From positions 9,927,501 through 9,991,500 of the forward strand of contig NZ_CP127173.1 in NCBI RefSeq assembly GCF_030264295.1: a stretch of 64,000 bases of DNA. The letters are read 5' to 3'. Both the position numbers and the translations under genes were made by a program. This document shows, in pieces, positions 35,892 to 44,830 of this stretch. The DNA is from Amycolatopsis nalaikhensis. Lineage in GTDB: Bacteria; Actinomycetota; Actinomycetes; Mycobacteriales; Pseudonocardiaceae. Within the stretch, counting starts at the first letter, position 1. Every line of letters starts with the position of its first letter. The notes below the pieces were generated by a model. That model saw only the letters and a program-made list of their open reading frames with translations. It did not search any database and was not told the origin of the DNA.

Positions 35892-36529
35892 GCGTGCGGG
35901 CACGCGCGTCCCTGACTGCCCTGACGAGACTTCCACCACTTGGCGAACGGGTCAAGAATCGATTAAGAAGCCGGGCGGTCGCGGGGCGGGTTTCCGGGGT
36001 GGACCACGGCGGACCAGGCGAGGGTCAGGTTCGGGGTCTCGGGACCGGTTCCGGCTGGAAGTGGCGGGTGCGGCCGCCATCGGGTCGGGATCCGACGACG
36101 GCCACTTGACCGATTCAGCCCGGCGCGCGATTTCGGCGGCTTCGACGGGTGTTTCGGAGGCGCGCGCGGTGGGGTTCCGGACGGGCGTGAGGTCGATGAC
36201 TCGACCGATCCAGGGAGCGGGGATCAGCCGGTCGGGACCTCGGCGGGTGGTGCCGCGAAGGGCACACTCGGGCCCGGCGGGGTCCTGAATGACTCATTCA
36301 GGTCTTCGGAGGTCTTGAATGACTCATTCAAGACCTCCGCTCGCCGCCCGAGAGTCAGCCGCGACGGCTCCCGCACGCCGCCAATGACTCATTCGCGACC
36401 TCCGCGGTCCCCAATGACTCATTCGCGACGTCGCCCGCCGCCCACGGTCCCCAATGACCCATTCGCGACCTCGCCCGCCGCCCCGAGACCCACCCGCCGA
36501 CAACCCGGTGAAGGCCGTGCCGCGCGGGC
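35892..36529. other. Intergenic region without recognisable gene
   Basis: About 640 bases between the gap promoter and the end of the winged-helix gene. Short frames here have no ribosome-binding site or family resemblance. The right half (36284-36470) is occupied by palindrome family D. In 35960-36280 I see only GC-rich non-coding-like sequence. Confidence 0.6.
36284..36470. repeat. Palindrome family D, five-unit cluster (AATGACTCATTC core)
   Basis: Units at 36284-36302 (CCTGAATGA-C-TCATTCAGG, perfect dyad), 36310-36336 (AGGTCTTGAATGA-C-TCATTCAAGACCT, perfect 27-base dyad), then three directly repeated one-armed copies CCAATGACTCATTCGCGACC at 36381-36400, 36411-36430 and 36451-36470 (the last with one core change). 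They are downstream of the leftward winged-helix gene and upstream of gap. Confidence 0.85.
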
Positions 36530-37711
36530 TCAGCCAGCCAGCTCGCGTTCCAACGGCGTGCGGAACCGCGGCGTCGCCCGGATCTCGCCGAACCACTCCG
36601 CGCACCGCTCCGCCGCCGCCTCGACCTGCGCCCGAGCCTCCGCTCCGACGTCCTCCAGCAGCCGGAAAACCACCTCCCCCGACGCGCGTTGGGCCCATCC
36701 GCCGACGACCCGGCCGGACGACCACACCGTCGGGCCGATGTTGCCGCTGCGGTCGAACAACGCCGCCCGGTGGGGGCCGAGGAACCAGTCGCGGTCCTGC
36801 CAGCCCATCGGGGTCGGGTCCAGGCCCGGCAGGAACGCCACCCACGGTGGTGGCGCGGGCACCGGCGCGAGGTCGTCCGCCAGCGCCACGCCCGGCACTC
36901 CGTCGAGATCGACCTCCACCGGCCCCAAGGCCGCCAGTGCCTTCTTCGTCTGTCCCGCCGTCCAACCCGTCCACCAGCGCAGGTCGGACACCGGCGCCGG
37001 GCCGTACGCGCGCAGCCAACGCCGGGCCAGCTCCACCCGCGCCTCCTCCGCGCCCAGCACCGCGAGCCCGCCCGGGATCCACGAATCCAGCGGGTGCCAG
37101 ACGTACTGGCTGCTGAGCCAGCTCCCGCGTGGACGCCCCCGCATGATCCGGCCGTCCGCCGCCAGGAGGAACAGCACCCGGCTCGTCACGTTGCCGATCG
37201 CCTCGTACGGCTTGCCCGCCGCCATCCGGAGCTGCTGGCGCAGCCGGGGCTCGTCCTCGCTCAGCTGCTGGGCCGTCGCCGACCCCCGGGCCCGCAGCGC
37301 CGCCTCGACCGCGTCCTCCACCTCCGCCAGCCACTTCCCCGGCTCCGGCACGTTCTCCGGGTAGCCCTGCGTGCCGAGGTGCTGCTCCAGGAGCTTCCGC
37401 TGCTTCACCGCGATGTCGGCCGAGCACCCCGCCTGCACGAGCGCCGCCGTGGCCAGGTCCGTGACGAACACCGTGCGGCGCATCCCCAGCAGCCGCACCA
37501 GACTGCGTTCGTCGTAGAGGGCCTGCTCCACGGACGCGACCGCGGGTGAACCGAGCCGCGCGGACGCGGAGAGGTGGACGGTCGCCGGGTCGGTCGCGTG
37601 CAGCGCGACGACCCCGGCCACCGCGTCCGCCACCGTCGTCGCGGGTGCGGCCAGGTGGTGGCGGACGGCGAGGCGGGCCCGGCGCTGCTCGGCGCTGATC
37701 TTCGGAAGCAC
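36530..37711 (-). CDS. Winged helix DNA-binding domain protein (AlkZ/YcaQ-related)
   Basis: 393 residues of the HTH_42 type, the superfamily that includes the DNA glycosylases AlkZ and YcaQ. The N-terminal helices carry QRRARLAVRHHLAAPA and VVALHATDPATVHLSASAR, the usual first conserved block. The central part has VTSRVLFLLAADGRIMRGRP (winged helix), and the end FDRSGNIGPTVWSSGRVVGG is characteristic. Catalytic function as an alkylation-repair glycosylase is possible but unproven, and the QxQ/QxD catalytic pattern could not be confirmed by eye. GTG 37711 start. Confidence 0.75.
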   Translation of the reverse strand: MLPKISAEQRRARLAVRHHLAAPATTVADAVAGVVALHATDPATVHLSASARLGSPAVASVEQALYDERSLVRLLGMRRTVFVTDLATAALVQAGCSADIAVKQRKLLEQHLGTQGYPENVPEPGKWLAEVEDAVEAALRARGSATAQQLSEDEPRLRQQLRMAAGKPYEAIGNVTSRVLFLLAADGRIMRGRPRGSWLSSQYVWHPLDSWIPGGLAVLGAEEARVELARRWLRAYGPAPVSDLRWWTGWTAGQTKKALAALGPVEVDLDGVPGVALADDLAPVPAPPPWVAFLPGLDPTPMGWQDRDWFLGPHRAALFDRSGNIGPTVWSSGRVVGGWAQRASGEVVFRLLEDVGAEARAQVEAAAERCAEWFGEIRATPRFRTPLERELAG

Positions 37712-37771
37712 CCGTTTTTCCTACCACCCGGCACCGACAAAAACGCCTGGTCGTCCCGGACCACCCGGGGT

Positions 37772-37777
37772 TAGCCT
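37772..37777 (+). promoter_or_regulatory. -10 element of lysE-type gene, leaderless arrangement
   Basis: TAGCCT ends 6 bases before ATG 37784 with no ribosome-binding site between. Confidence 0.4.
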
Positions 37778-37783
37778 CGGCGG

Positions 37784-38428
37784 ATGGTCTCCGGTGCGCA
37801 CCTCGCGGCCTTCGCCGCCCTGACGTTCCTCATGGTCGTCGTCCCCGGACCGAGCGTGCTGTTCACGATCAGCCGCGCGCTCACCGTCGGGCGGCGCGAC
37901 GCCCTGCTCACCGTGGTGGGCAACTCCGTCGGCGTCTACACGCAGGTCGTCGCGGTCGCCTTCGGGCTCGGCGCGCTCGTGACGACCTCGGCCACGGTGT
38001 TCACCGCGATCAAGGTCGCCGGTGCGCTTTACCTGGTGTACCTGGGGATCCAGGCCGTGCGGCACCGCCGGAAGCTCACCGACGCCATGGCCGCGAAAGT
38101 CCGCGCGACGCCGGGCCGGGTGCTCACCGTGCTGCGCGACGGCTTCGTCGTCGGCTTCGCGAACCCGAAGTCGATCGTGTTCCTGGCCGCCCTGCTCCCC
38201 CAGTTCGTCGACCCGGTCGCCGGGTCGGTGGCCGCGCAGATGCTGGTCCTCGGGCTCTGCCTGCCCGCGATCGCGCTGGCCACCGACAGCGCGTGGGCGC
38301 TGGTCGCGGGCACCGCCCGCGCGTGGTTCGCGCGCTCGCCGCGGCGGCTGGAGATGGTCGGCGGCACCGGCGGCCTCGTCATGATCGGCCTCGGCACCGG
38401 GCTGGCCTTCACCGGCCGGGGTGACTGA
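37784..38428 (+). CDS. LysE/RhtB-family amino acid exporter
   Basis: 214-residue inner-membrane exporter with about six transmembrane helices. The N-terminal family signature VVVPGPSVLFTISRALTVGR follows the first helix, and GFANPKSIVFLAALLPQFVD is the conserved mid-protein motif (NPK). The substrate (amino acid or homoserine-like) cannot be read. Its last 20 bases overlap the convergent ArsR gene. Confidence 0.92.
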   Translation: MVSGAHLAAFAALTFLMVVVPGPSVLFTISRALTVGRRDALLTVVGNSVGVYTQVVAVAFGLGALVTTSATVFTAIKVAGALYLVYLGIQAVRHRRKLTDAMAAKVRATPGRVLTVLRDGFVVGFANPKSIVFLAALLPQFVDPVAGSVAAQMLVLGLCLPAIALATDSAWALVAGTARAWFARSPRRLEMVGGTGGLVMIGLGTGLAFTGRGD

Positions 38429-38735
38429 GCACCAGGTCGAGCAGGCCCGGGAACGCCGCGTCGAATTCGGGGCGCCGCAAGCGGTTCAGCCGCCGCGGGC
38501 CCTCGTCGCGCTGCTCGATCAGGCCCGCCGCGCGCAGTACCGAGAAGTGGTGGCTGAGTGTCGCCTTCGCGACCGGCAGGTCGAACGTGCCGCACGCCTT
38601 CGTCCACTCCGGCACTTCGGCGAGCGAGCGCAGGATGCTGCGGCGCACCGGGTCGCCGACCGCGGCGAGGGCGTCCTGCAGGGACACCTCCGCCGGGACG
38701 CCGTGGGTCAGCCCGCGGGCCCGCGCGGAGGTCAC
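38409..38735 (-). CDS. ArsR-family winged-helix regulator
   Basis: 108-residue regulator: LQDALAAVGDPVRRSILRSL (first helices), then PVAKATLSHHFSVLRAAGLI (recognition helix and turn) and EQRDEGPRRLNRLR (wing). No metal-binding ELCVCDL motif is present, so it is not an obvious metal sensor. GTG 38735 overlaps the luciferase-like gene's stop by 4 bases, so regulator and enzyme are co-expressed and the regulator may control that operon. Confidence 0.87.
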   Translation of the reverse strand: MTSARARGLTHGVPAEVSLQDALAAVGDPVRRSILRSLAEVPEWTKACGTFDLPVAKATLSHHFSVLRAAGLIEQRDEGPRRLNRLRRPEFDAAFPGLLDLVLSHPGR

Positions 38736-39520
38736 CGCAGGGCCTCCGCCAGCGCCGGCCACCACTCGCGGGGCAGGTCACCGGCCGGGACGACGACCTG
38801 GTCCGTGCCCGCCGCCCGGTACTCGCGCAGGCGGGCCACGACCGCGTCGAGGTCGCCGCGCACGGTGAGGGCGTCGACCAAGCGGTCCGAGAGGTCCGCG
38901 ATGTCGGCGTCGGTGAAGCCCATGCGGCGGAAGTTGTTCGCGTAGCCCGGCATCCCGGCCAGGAAGCCCAGCGAGCCGCCCCGAGCGCGCTCACGAGCCG
39001 TCGCCGCGTCGGGCTCCGGGACGACGCTCAGCAGCACCACCAGCTGCCGTCCGGTACCGAGGATCTCGCGCGCCGAAGCGACGTAGTCCGTCGTCACCAG
39101 GTACGGGTACGCACCCGCCGCGCGGTCCCGCGCCAGCTCCAGCATCTTCGGGCCCAGCGCGGAAAGAATCCGCGCGGAGGCGGGGACGGTGTCGTCGAGT
39201 TCGTCGAGGTAGTCGTTCAGCGTGGCCAGCGGCCGCGCGCCGTGGGCGCCGCCGAGACCGACGACGAACCGGCCGGCGGGCAGGTCGGAGTACGCCCGGG
39301 CCACGTCGGCGGCGGGCACCCGGTCGACCGGGAGGATGCCGCTGGCCACCGGGATCTTCGCCGTCCCGTGCACGACGTCGGTGATCAGCGGCAGGTTGCT
39401 GCCCTGCCCGCCCGGCAGCCAGAGCGCGGCGTACCCCAGCTCCTCCAGCTCGGCGGCGGCCGCCACGGTCTCCGGACCGGTCGTGTTCAGCGTGGCGCCC
39501 AGCGCCCCCAGGTTCGTCAT
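38732..39520 (-). CDS. LLM-class (luciferase-like) F420-type oxidoreductase
   Basis: 262 residues with the bacterial-luciferase/F420 TIM-barrel pattern: AAAAELEELGYAALWLPGGQ, KIPVASGILPVDRVPAADVA followed by DLPAGRFVVGLGGAHGARPL. The C-terminal AVVARLREYRAAGTDQVVVP is standard. It resembles the actinobacterial F420-dependent subgroup, though FMN use cannot be excluded. ATG 39520 is chosen; GTG 39535 adds only five residues. Translationally coupled to the ArsR gene. Confidence 0.85.
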   Translation of the reverse strand: MTNLGALGATLNTTGPETVAAAAELEELGYAALWLPGGQGSNLPLITDVVHGTAKIPVASGILPVDRVPAADVARAYSDLPAGRFVVGLGGAHGARPLATLNDYLDELDDTVPASARILSALGPKMLELARDRAAGAYPYLVTTDYVASAREILGTGRQLVVLLSVVPEPDAATARERARGGSLGFLAGMPGYANNFRRMGFTDADIADLSDRLVDALTVRGDLDAVVARLREYRAAGTDQVVVPAGDLPREWWPALAEALR

Positions 39521-39557
39521 GCGCCGGGCAACCACGGAACCCGGGCGGATGTTCCCG

Positions 39558-42500
39558 TCAAGCGGTCTGTTCGTCCTCAGCGGAATCGGCGGGATGTTCG
39601 GCGGGCCGGGTGAACATCCGGGTCGCCGAAAGCCGTGCGACGCCGTCGGGTTCGCCCAGGTCCTCCAGGGAGTTGCGGATCGTCGAGTCGACTGACAGGT
39701 ACTTGCGGCCCGCCCGCAGGTCGGCGTCGTTGCGCAGCCGCACGATCAGCGGGAACTCCGACAGCGCGCCCGCGTCGAACAGCCCCGTCGTGTAGATCAG
39801 CTGCACGCCCAGGGCCTCGGCCACCGCCCGCTGCAGCTCCAGCAGGTAGCCCGCCGACGCGCGGCCGATCGGGTTGTCGAGGAACAGGACGCCCGAGTGC
39901 CGGTTGCGGACCTTGCCGCGGTTGTTCGCCCGCAACGCGGCCAGCGTGCAGTACAGGATGATCGCCGCGGTCAGCTGCTGGCCGCCGGAGAACACGTCGC
40001 GGATCTCCGAGACGCGCTGGCGTTCGGTCCGCAGCACCGAGTCCGGCTTGAGCATGTCGACGCGGAATCCCTTGGGCGCCGCGGCCCGGACTCCGCGCAG
40101 CACCAGGGAAAGCCCGTCGCGCTTGACGTCGCGGCCGTCGGCGGTCCTGCCCACCGCGGCCTCGTCGACGACCTCGCCGAGCTTCTCGGTGAGCGCGTTG
40201 TCCTCCAGCTCGGTGAATCGGATGCGGAGGAACTCCTGCCCGGACCAGTCGCCGAGCCCGTCCGGCAGCCGCGAGACGCGCTGGGCCGAGCGCAACGTCC
40301 GGAGCGCGCCGTCGACCATGCCCTGCAGCCGCGTGATGATGCCGCCGCGGTGGCGGTCGATCTGCGCGAGGTCGTCGGTGAGGGACCGCAGCCGGGGCCG
40401 CAGGGCCTCCGCCCACTCCGCCGCGTGCGCCGGGAGCTGGTCGCGCTTGACCGAGATGACCTGCTGGCGCACCGGCGTGCTCAGCTTCTCGAACCGCTTC
40501 TCCGTCGCGTACTGCGCGAGCTGGTCCGCGGCCGCGCGCACCCGCCGGTCGCCCGCGTCCGCGGCTTCCTGCGCCTCGGTGAACGTCGCGTTCAGCCGGG
40601 TGTGCTGGGCCCGCGCGGTGTCGACGTCGCCGTCGTAGGCCACAGCGTCGGTGTCGGTCACCAGGTGCGCCATCGACTCGGCTAGCAGCGAGAAGCCCGA
40701 GGCGGAACTGCGCGCCGACTCCAGCGTCGCTTCCGCCGCCGCCCGGCGTTCCTGCAGCTCTTCCCACTTCCGCGCGGCCGCCGACGCCTCCAGCCCGGCC
40801 GCGTCGATCAGCTCCAGGCCGTGTTCGATGTCGCGCGGCTTCTCGCCGGTGGCGCCGTTCTGCAGCGGCAGCGCGTCCAGCTCGGCCCGCCGGGTCGAGA
40901 CGAGCCCGATCGCTTCCGTGCGCTCGTCTTCCAGGCCGTCGACGACGCGGCGGGCGCGTGCCAACGCCGCCGCGCGAGCCGAAGCGTCGGAACCATCGGG
41001 CGTCTCGAGGAGTTCGGCCGCCCGGGCGCGGACGGCTTCGTCCAGCGACTCCACCGCCGACGCCGCGGCCGCCTCGGCGGCTTCGGCCTGCTCCAGCTCG
41101 CCGCGCAGGTCGCTGCCGACCTCGACCTTCGCGTACGCCTCCGACGCCGACGCGTACGTCCGGCGCAGGGCGTCGACCGGTTCGGTCGGCGCCGGGCCTT
41201 CGGCGGCTTCGGCCGCGCCCGGCACTTCGGCCAGCTCGGCGCGCGCGGTGGTCGCGGTCCGACGGTGGCCGTCGGCGGTGCGCTGCTCCTCCCCCGCCTG
41301 CTCGCGCAGCCGCGCGGCCTTGCCCGCCGCGTCGGACGCCTGCAGGTCCGCCCGCTCCGCGATCTCGGTGGCGCGCTCGACCTCCTCGGTCCACTCCGCG
41401 ATCCGGGCGCTGCGGGCGCCCAGCTCGCCGAGCCGCCGGGCCTTCTCCTCGGCCTCGGCCGCGGCCGCCCGCAACTCGGGCACACGCTCTCGCAGGGACG
41501 CGGTCTTTTCGCTCAACCGCGCGAACTCCGCCTCGGCCTGCGCCAGCGCCGTCCGGGCGGTCTCGCGCGCGGTGCGGGCTGCCTGCGCCTGCTCGGCCAG
41601 GGTCGCGATGGCGCCGGGCGGGTAGTCCTCGCGCCAGGTGGTGAGCTTCCACGTCAACGCGCCGTCCGCGGACAGCTTGGCGGCCAACGCTTCCAGCCGC
41701 CGCTGCCGCTCGGTGTGCCGCCGCGCCACGGCTTCCCGCTCGGCGTCGGCGGCTTCTTCGTCGTACATCGCGGGGTTCGGCGGCACGAGGAACTCGACGC
41801 CGGGCGCGGCGGGCACCTCGGCCTGCAGGGCCTCGGTCGTGCCGACGGCGATGATCGCGCTCGGCAGCAGCCGCCGCTTCGTCAGGACCTCGCGGGCGCG
41901 ATCGGCGTGCGCGGCGTCGTTCAGCAGGACGCCGGAAACCAGCTGCGGCAGGGTTTCCAGCACCTCGGCGCGCCGCGAAGCGTCCAGTTTGGACAGATAA
42001 CGCCAGCCGGACCACGCGGTGATCCCGGCTTCCTCCAAGGCGTCGAGAGCGGCCTGGACGTCCTCCGGCGGCGGCAGCAGCCCGCCCGAGCCGAGCGCGG
42101 CCAGCGCCCGTTCGTCGGTGGACTCCTCCATCCGCAGCGCGGTCTGCTCCTTCTCGACTGCGGCGCTCGCCTCGCGCAGCCGTTCCAGCAACACCGGCAG
42201 GTCGCTTTCGAGGTTGACGTCGTCGGCGCCGAGCAGCTCGACGAGACGGCCCTCGGCGGCGAGCGCGTCGGTGCGGCGGTGGGCGCGGTCGAGGTCCTCG
42301 GTGGCGCGTTCGAGGCGGTCCTGCGTGGTGCCCGCGAGCTGGTGCGCCTCGTTCACGGCCCGTTGCGCCGCTTGAAGATCCGCCGCGACGCGGTCCAGCT
42401 CCTGCTCGCGCCGGGTCAGCTCGGCGGAGGCGGCTTCGGCCGCGCTTCGGGCGGCGCGGGAGGCTTCGGCGACGTCGGCGCCCGAGGGCAGCAACCCCGC

Positions 42501-44018
42501 GCGTACGGCGGCTTGGACCTCTTCGCGCAGCTCGGTGATCCGCGTGGTGAGGCCCCGCGCTTCGGCTCGCCGCGCGGCCGCGAGGTTCGCGGCTTCGTCG
42601 CGCTCGGTCTGCGCCTTCTCCGCTTCGGCACGCAACGCACCTGCGTGCGCTTCGGCCTTGTCAGCCTGACGCTGGGCGTCCTGCGCCAGGGCGTGCAACC
42701 CGCGCGCGAGAGCGGCCGCCGCGTCGTTGCGCGCCTGCAACGCCGGGCGCGCCTTCTCCTCGCGGCTGCCGACGAGCTCGCGCAGGTCCTTCGCCTTGCG
42801 GGCGGCGTTCAGCTGGTTGAGCACGGTCGCCGTCTCGCGCCAGGCCTCGGCTTCGGTCTTCGCCTCGGCCAGCTCGGCGTCGACGCGCTTGCGGACTTCC
42901 TGGGCTTCGTCCAGCCGCAGCACGGCGACCAGGCGCCGCAGCTCGGTGACGGCCGCGGCGAGCCGCCGGTGGTCGCCCTCGGCGAGCTTCTCGGCGGACT
43001 TGACCTCGGCGACGTGCTCCTCGAGCCCGGACAGCCGCGCGTTCTCCAGCTCGTTGCGCGCGACGACCCGCCCGGCCAGCTCGGCCATGTCGGCCTTCGC
43101 TGATTCAGCTATCTTCCGGGACTCCGCGGCCACGCCTTCCTCGGCGGCCAGCGGGCCCAGCAGGTCGAGCGCGCCCGCGACGAAGTCCCGCTCGGACAAC
43201 AGGTCCCCGCGCTGGGCGAGGTTGTGCGCGTAGGTGGCGACGACCTCGGCGAGGTCCTTCGGCTCCTCTTCGGAGATCACCGCGCGCAGCAGGAACTCGA
43301 CGAACGCGTCGTCGGTGCCGAAGGCGAACGCGTCCGCCGCCTCGCCTTCGCCGGCGTTCATCGCGCGCTGGTAGCGGAACAGCTCGGTGTCGAGGCCGAG
43401 GCCGTCGAGGCGGCCGGTCCACTCGTGGTGGCGGCGGGTCCAGAACAGCTCCAGCTCGGGCTCGGCCAGCTGCGCGGCGGCGAGCTTGTCGTGGAAGCCG
43501 GACATGGTGAGCAGCCGCGAATCCTGCGTCATCGGCAGGGAGTCCAGGCCCAGCGCCGCGGTCGGGCGGAAGCAGTACCAGGAGTCGACGAGGTTCTCGG
43601 AATCCGCGGAGACGACGTGCCCGCGCCACTCGGAGACCTTGCCGGTGATGATCCGGTGCCCGCTCTCGACGTGCAGCCACTCCAGCACGACGTGCGAAAC
43701 GTCCTTGGCGGCGACGAACTTCTCCAGCACCTTGGTGCTCGTGGTGCCGACGACCTGGCGCCGCCCGGGCAGCATCACCGAGAAGATCAGCTTGATGAGC
43801 ACGGACTTGCCGCCGCCGTTCTCGAGGAACAGCACGCTCGCCGGCGACGGGCGGCGCAGCTCGGCCGGCCCGGTCGCGTGGATGCCCGCGCTGAACAGCG
43901 CGTCCTGCTGGGGCGCGGTGATCTTGGCGCCGACGCCGCTGAAGTCGAGCACGACGTCCTGGTAGCGGGCACCCGCCGGGCCCACCGAGTGCAGGCGGAC
44001 CCGCGAAAGCTCGTACAT
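39558..44018 (-). CDS. SMC-like coiled-coil ATPase (MukB/MksB/JetC-like), 1486 residues
   Basis: A very large ABC-type ATPase with split head. N-terminal: ELSRVRLHSVGPAGARYQDV then Walker A LFLENGGGKSVLIKLIF (NGGGKS at 67-72). Residues about 300-620 and 780-1190 are Ala/Glu/Arg-rich coiled coil. Between them a globular, hinge-like region at about 640-760 contains ITAWSGWRYLSKLDASRRAE and LLPSAIIAVGTTEALQAEVP. The C-terminal head carries signature FSGGQQ (1343-1348) and Walker B GVLFLDNPIGRAS, with Asp1381 followed by Asn where a catalytic Glu is usual. It is the last gene of a three-gene leftward operon, 11 bases after the 266-residue partner. Length and layout fit Mks/Wadjet-type SMC proteins; roles in chromosome handling or plasmid defence are inference. 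Confidence 0.82.
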   Translation of the reverse strand: MYELSRVRLHSVGPAGARYQDVVLDFSGVGAKITAPQQDALFSAGIHATGPAELRRPSPASVLFLENGGGKSVLIKLIFSVMLPGRRQVVGTTSTKVLEKFVAAKDVSHVVLEWLHVESGHRIITGKVSEWRGHVVSADSENLVDSWYCFRPTAALGLDSLPMTQDSRLLTMSGFHDKLAAAQLAEPELELFWTRRHHEWTGRLDGLGLDTELFRYQRAMNAGEGEAADAFAFGTDDAFVEFLLRAVISEEEPKDLAEVVATYAHNLAQRGDLLSERDFVAGALDLLGPLAAEEGVAAESRKIAESAKADMAELAGRVVARNELENARLSGLEEHVAEVKSAEKLAEGDHRRLAAAVTELRRLVAVLRLDEAQEVRKRVDAELAEAKTEAEAWRETATVLNQLNAARKAKDLRELVGSREEKARPALQARNDAAAALARGLHALAQDAQRQADKAEAHAGALRAEAEKAQTERDEAANLAAARRAEARGLTTRITELREEVQAAVRAGLLPSGADVAEASRAARSAAEAASAELTRREQELDRVAADLQAAQRAVNEAHQLAGTTQDRLERATEDLDRAHRRTDALAAEGRLVELLGADDVNLESDLPVLLERLREASAAVEKEQTALRMEESTDERALAALGSGGLLPPPEDVQAALDALEEAGITAWSGWRYLSKLDASRRAEVLETLPQLVSGVLLNDAAHADRAREVLTKRRLLPSAIIAVGTTEALQAEVPAAPGVEFLVPPNPAMYDEEAADAEREAVARRHTERQRRLEALAAKLSADGALTWKLTTWREDYPPGAIATLAEQAQAARTARETARTALAQAEAEFARLSEKTASLRERVPELRAAAAEAEEKARRLGELGARSARIAEWTEEVERATEIAERADLQASDAAGKAARLREQAGEEQRTADGHRRTATTARAELAEVPGAAEAAEGPAPTEPVDALRRTYASASEAYAKVEVGSDLRGELEQAEAAEAAAASAVESLDEAVRARAAELLETPDGSDASARAAALARARRVVDGLEDERTEAIGLVSTRRAELDALPLQNGATGEKPRDIEHGLELIDAAGLEASAAARKWEELQERRAAAEATLESARSSASGFSLLAESMAHLVTDTDAVAYDGDVDTARAQHTRLNATFTEAQEAADAGDRRVRAAADQLAQYATEKRFEKLSTPVRQQVISVKRDQLPAHAAEWAEALRPRLRSLTDDLAQIDRHRGGIITRLQGMVDGALRTLRSAQRVSRLPDGLGDWSGQEFLRIRFTELEDNALTEKLGEVVDEAAVGRTADGRDVKRDGLSLVLRGVRAAAPKGFRVDMLKPDSVLRTERQRVSEIRDVFSGGQQLTAAIILYCTLAALRANNRGKVRNRHSGVLFLDNPIGRASAGYLLELQRAVAEALGVQLIYTTGLFDAGALSEFPLIVRLRNDADLRAGRKYLSVDSTIRNSLEDLGEPDGVARLSATRMFTRPAEHPADSAEDEQTA

Positions 44019-44029
44019 CGAATCCCCTC

Positions 44030-44830
44030 TTAAAGCGTGTCCGAGGCCGCCGCGCGCAGCGTGCCCCCGGCGTTCGCGACCGCGACGACGTCGAGCGCGA
44101 GCAGGTCGTCGAACGCGGCGTCCGCGGCGAGCTCGCGGACCTGGATCTGGTAGCGCGGCGTGGTCCGGTAGGTGCCGCCCTGCTCGTCGCTCACCGGGAC
44201 CAGGAAGCCCTGGTCGGCGAGGAAGCGCAGGGCGCGGCTGACCATGCCGCGGGTGGTGTCGGCGGCCAGGCGGCCGTCCTTGGTGGCGGCCGCCGCGGGA
44301 CGGCGGGCGTAGGCGCGCCAGGCCTGTTCGAGCTCGGGCGCGTCGGCCAGGGGGTCGTTGTTGGCCTCGGCCGCCGCGGCGCGCTCGTCGAGCATGCGGG
44401 CGGCTTCGCGGACCATCGCGTCGACCTGTTCGACGCTCACGCGGCCGATGTAGGTGTCGTTGGCCAGGTCGTCGGGACGCGGGTAGCCGAGCGCGGCGGT
44501 GGCGAGGTGGATCAGGCCGTGCAGGACCTTCTCGGTCTCGCGGCGCTCGCGGATCTTGGCCTGGCGCGCGTAGGAGTCCATCTTGATCTCGAAGACGGAC
44601 TCGTCGGTCGCGGCGAGGACCGCGCCGGCCTGCTGGTTGACCTCGAGGACCATGAGGCCGAGCCCGGCGGCGACGGCGTGGGTGAGGGCCTTGAACGCGT
44701 TGTCCTCGCCGTAGCGGCGGACGAGGTCGCCGTAGACGACGTCGCGGGCCGGGAGCTGCTTGGGCCGCATGCCGAAGGCGACCAGCCGGGCCGCGGCCTC
44801 GGCGTCCACGCTGCTGTGGGACAGCGCCAT
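44030..44830 (-). CDS. MukE/MksE/JetB-like SMC partner, 266 residues
   Basis: Soluble, helical protein lying between the other two operon members in the position of MksE/JetB. It contains probable winged-helix segments (RDVVYGDLVRRYGEDNAFKA, and near the C terminus TRGMVSRALRFLADQGFLVP followed by TTPRYQIQVRELAADAAFDD). The middle is charged helix KMDSYARQAKIRERRETEKV. ATG 44830 overlaps the upstream stop (TAATG). The assignment rests on size, winged-helix content and gene order rather than on recognised sequence identity. Confidence 0.6.
   Translation of the reverse strand: MALSHSSVDAEAAARLVAFGMRPKQLPARDVVYGDLVRRYGEDNAFKALTHAVAAGLGLMVLEVNQQAGAVLAATDESVFEIKMDSYARQAKIRERRETEKVLHGLIHLATAALGYPRPDDLANDTYIGRVSVEQVDAMVREAARMLDERAAAAEANNDPLADAPELEQAWRAYARRPAAAATKDGRLAADTTRGMVSRALRFLADQGFLVPVSDEQGGTYRTTPRYQIQVRELAADAAFDDLLALDVVAVANAGGTLRAAASDTL

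Noticed and set aside
35870..36288. Small rightward frames upstream of gap
   Set aside because: No ribosome-binding site, Arg/Pro/Gly-rich composition and no family resemblance.
36381..36470. CRISPR-like interpretation of the repeated AATGACTCATTC units
   Set aside because: Only three direct units, unequal spacers of 10 and 20 bases, and spacers that resemble each other.
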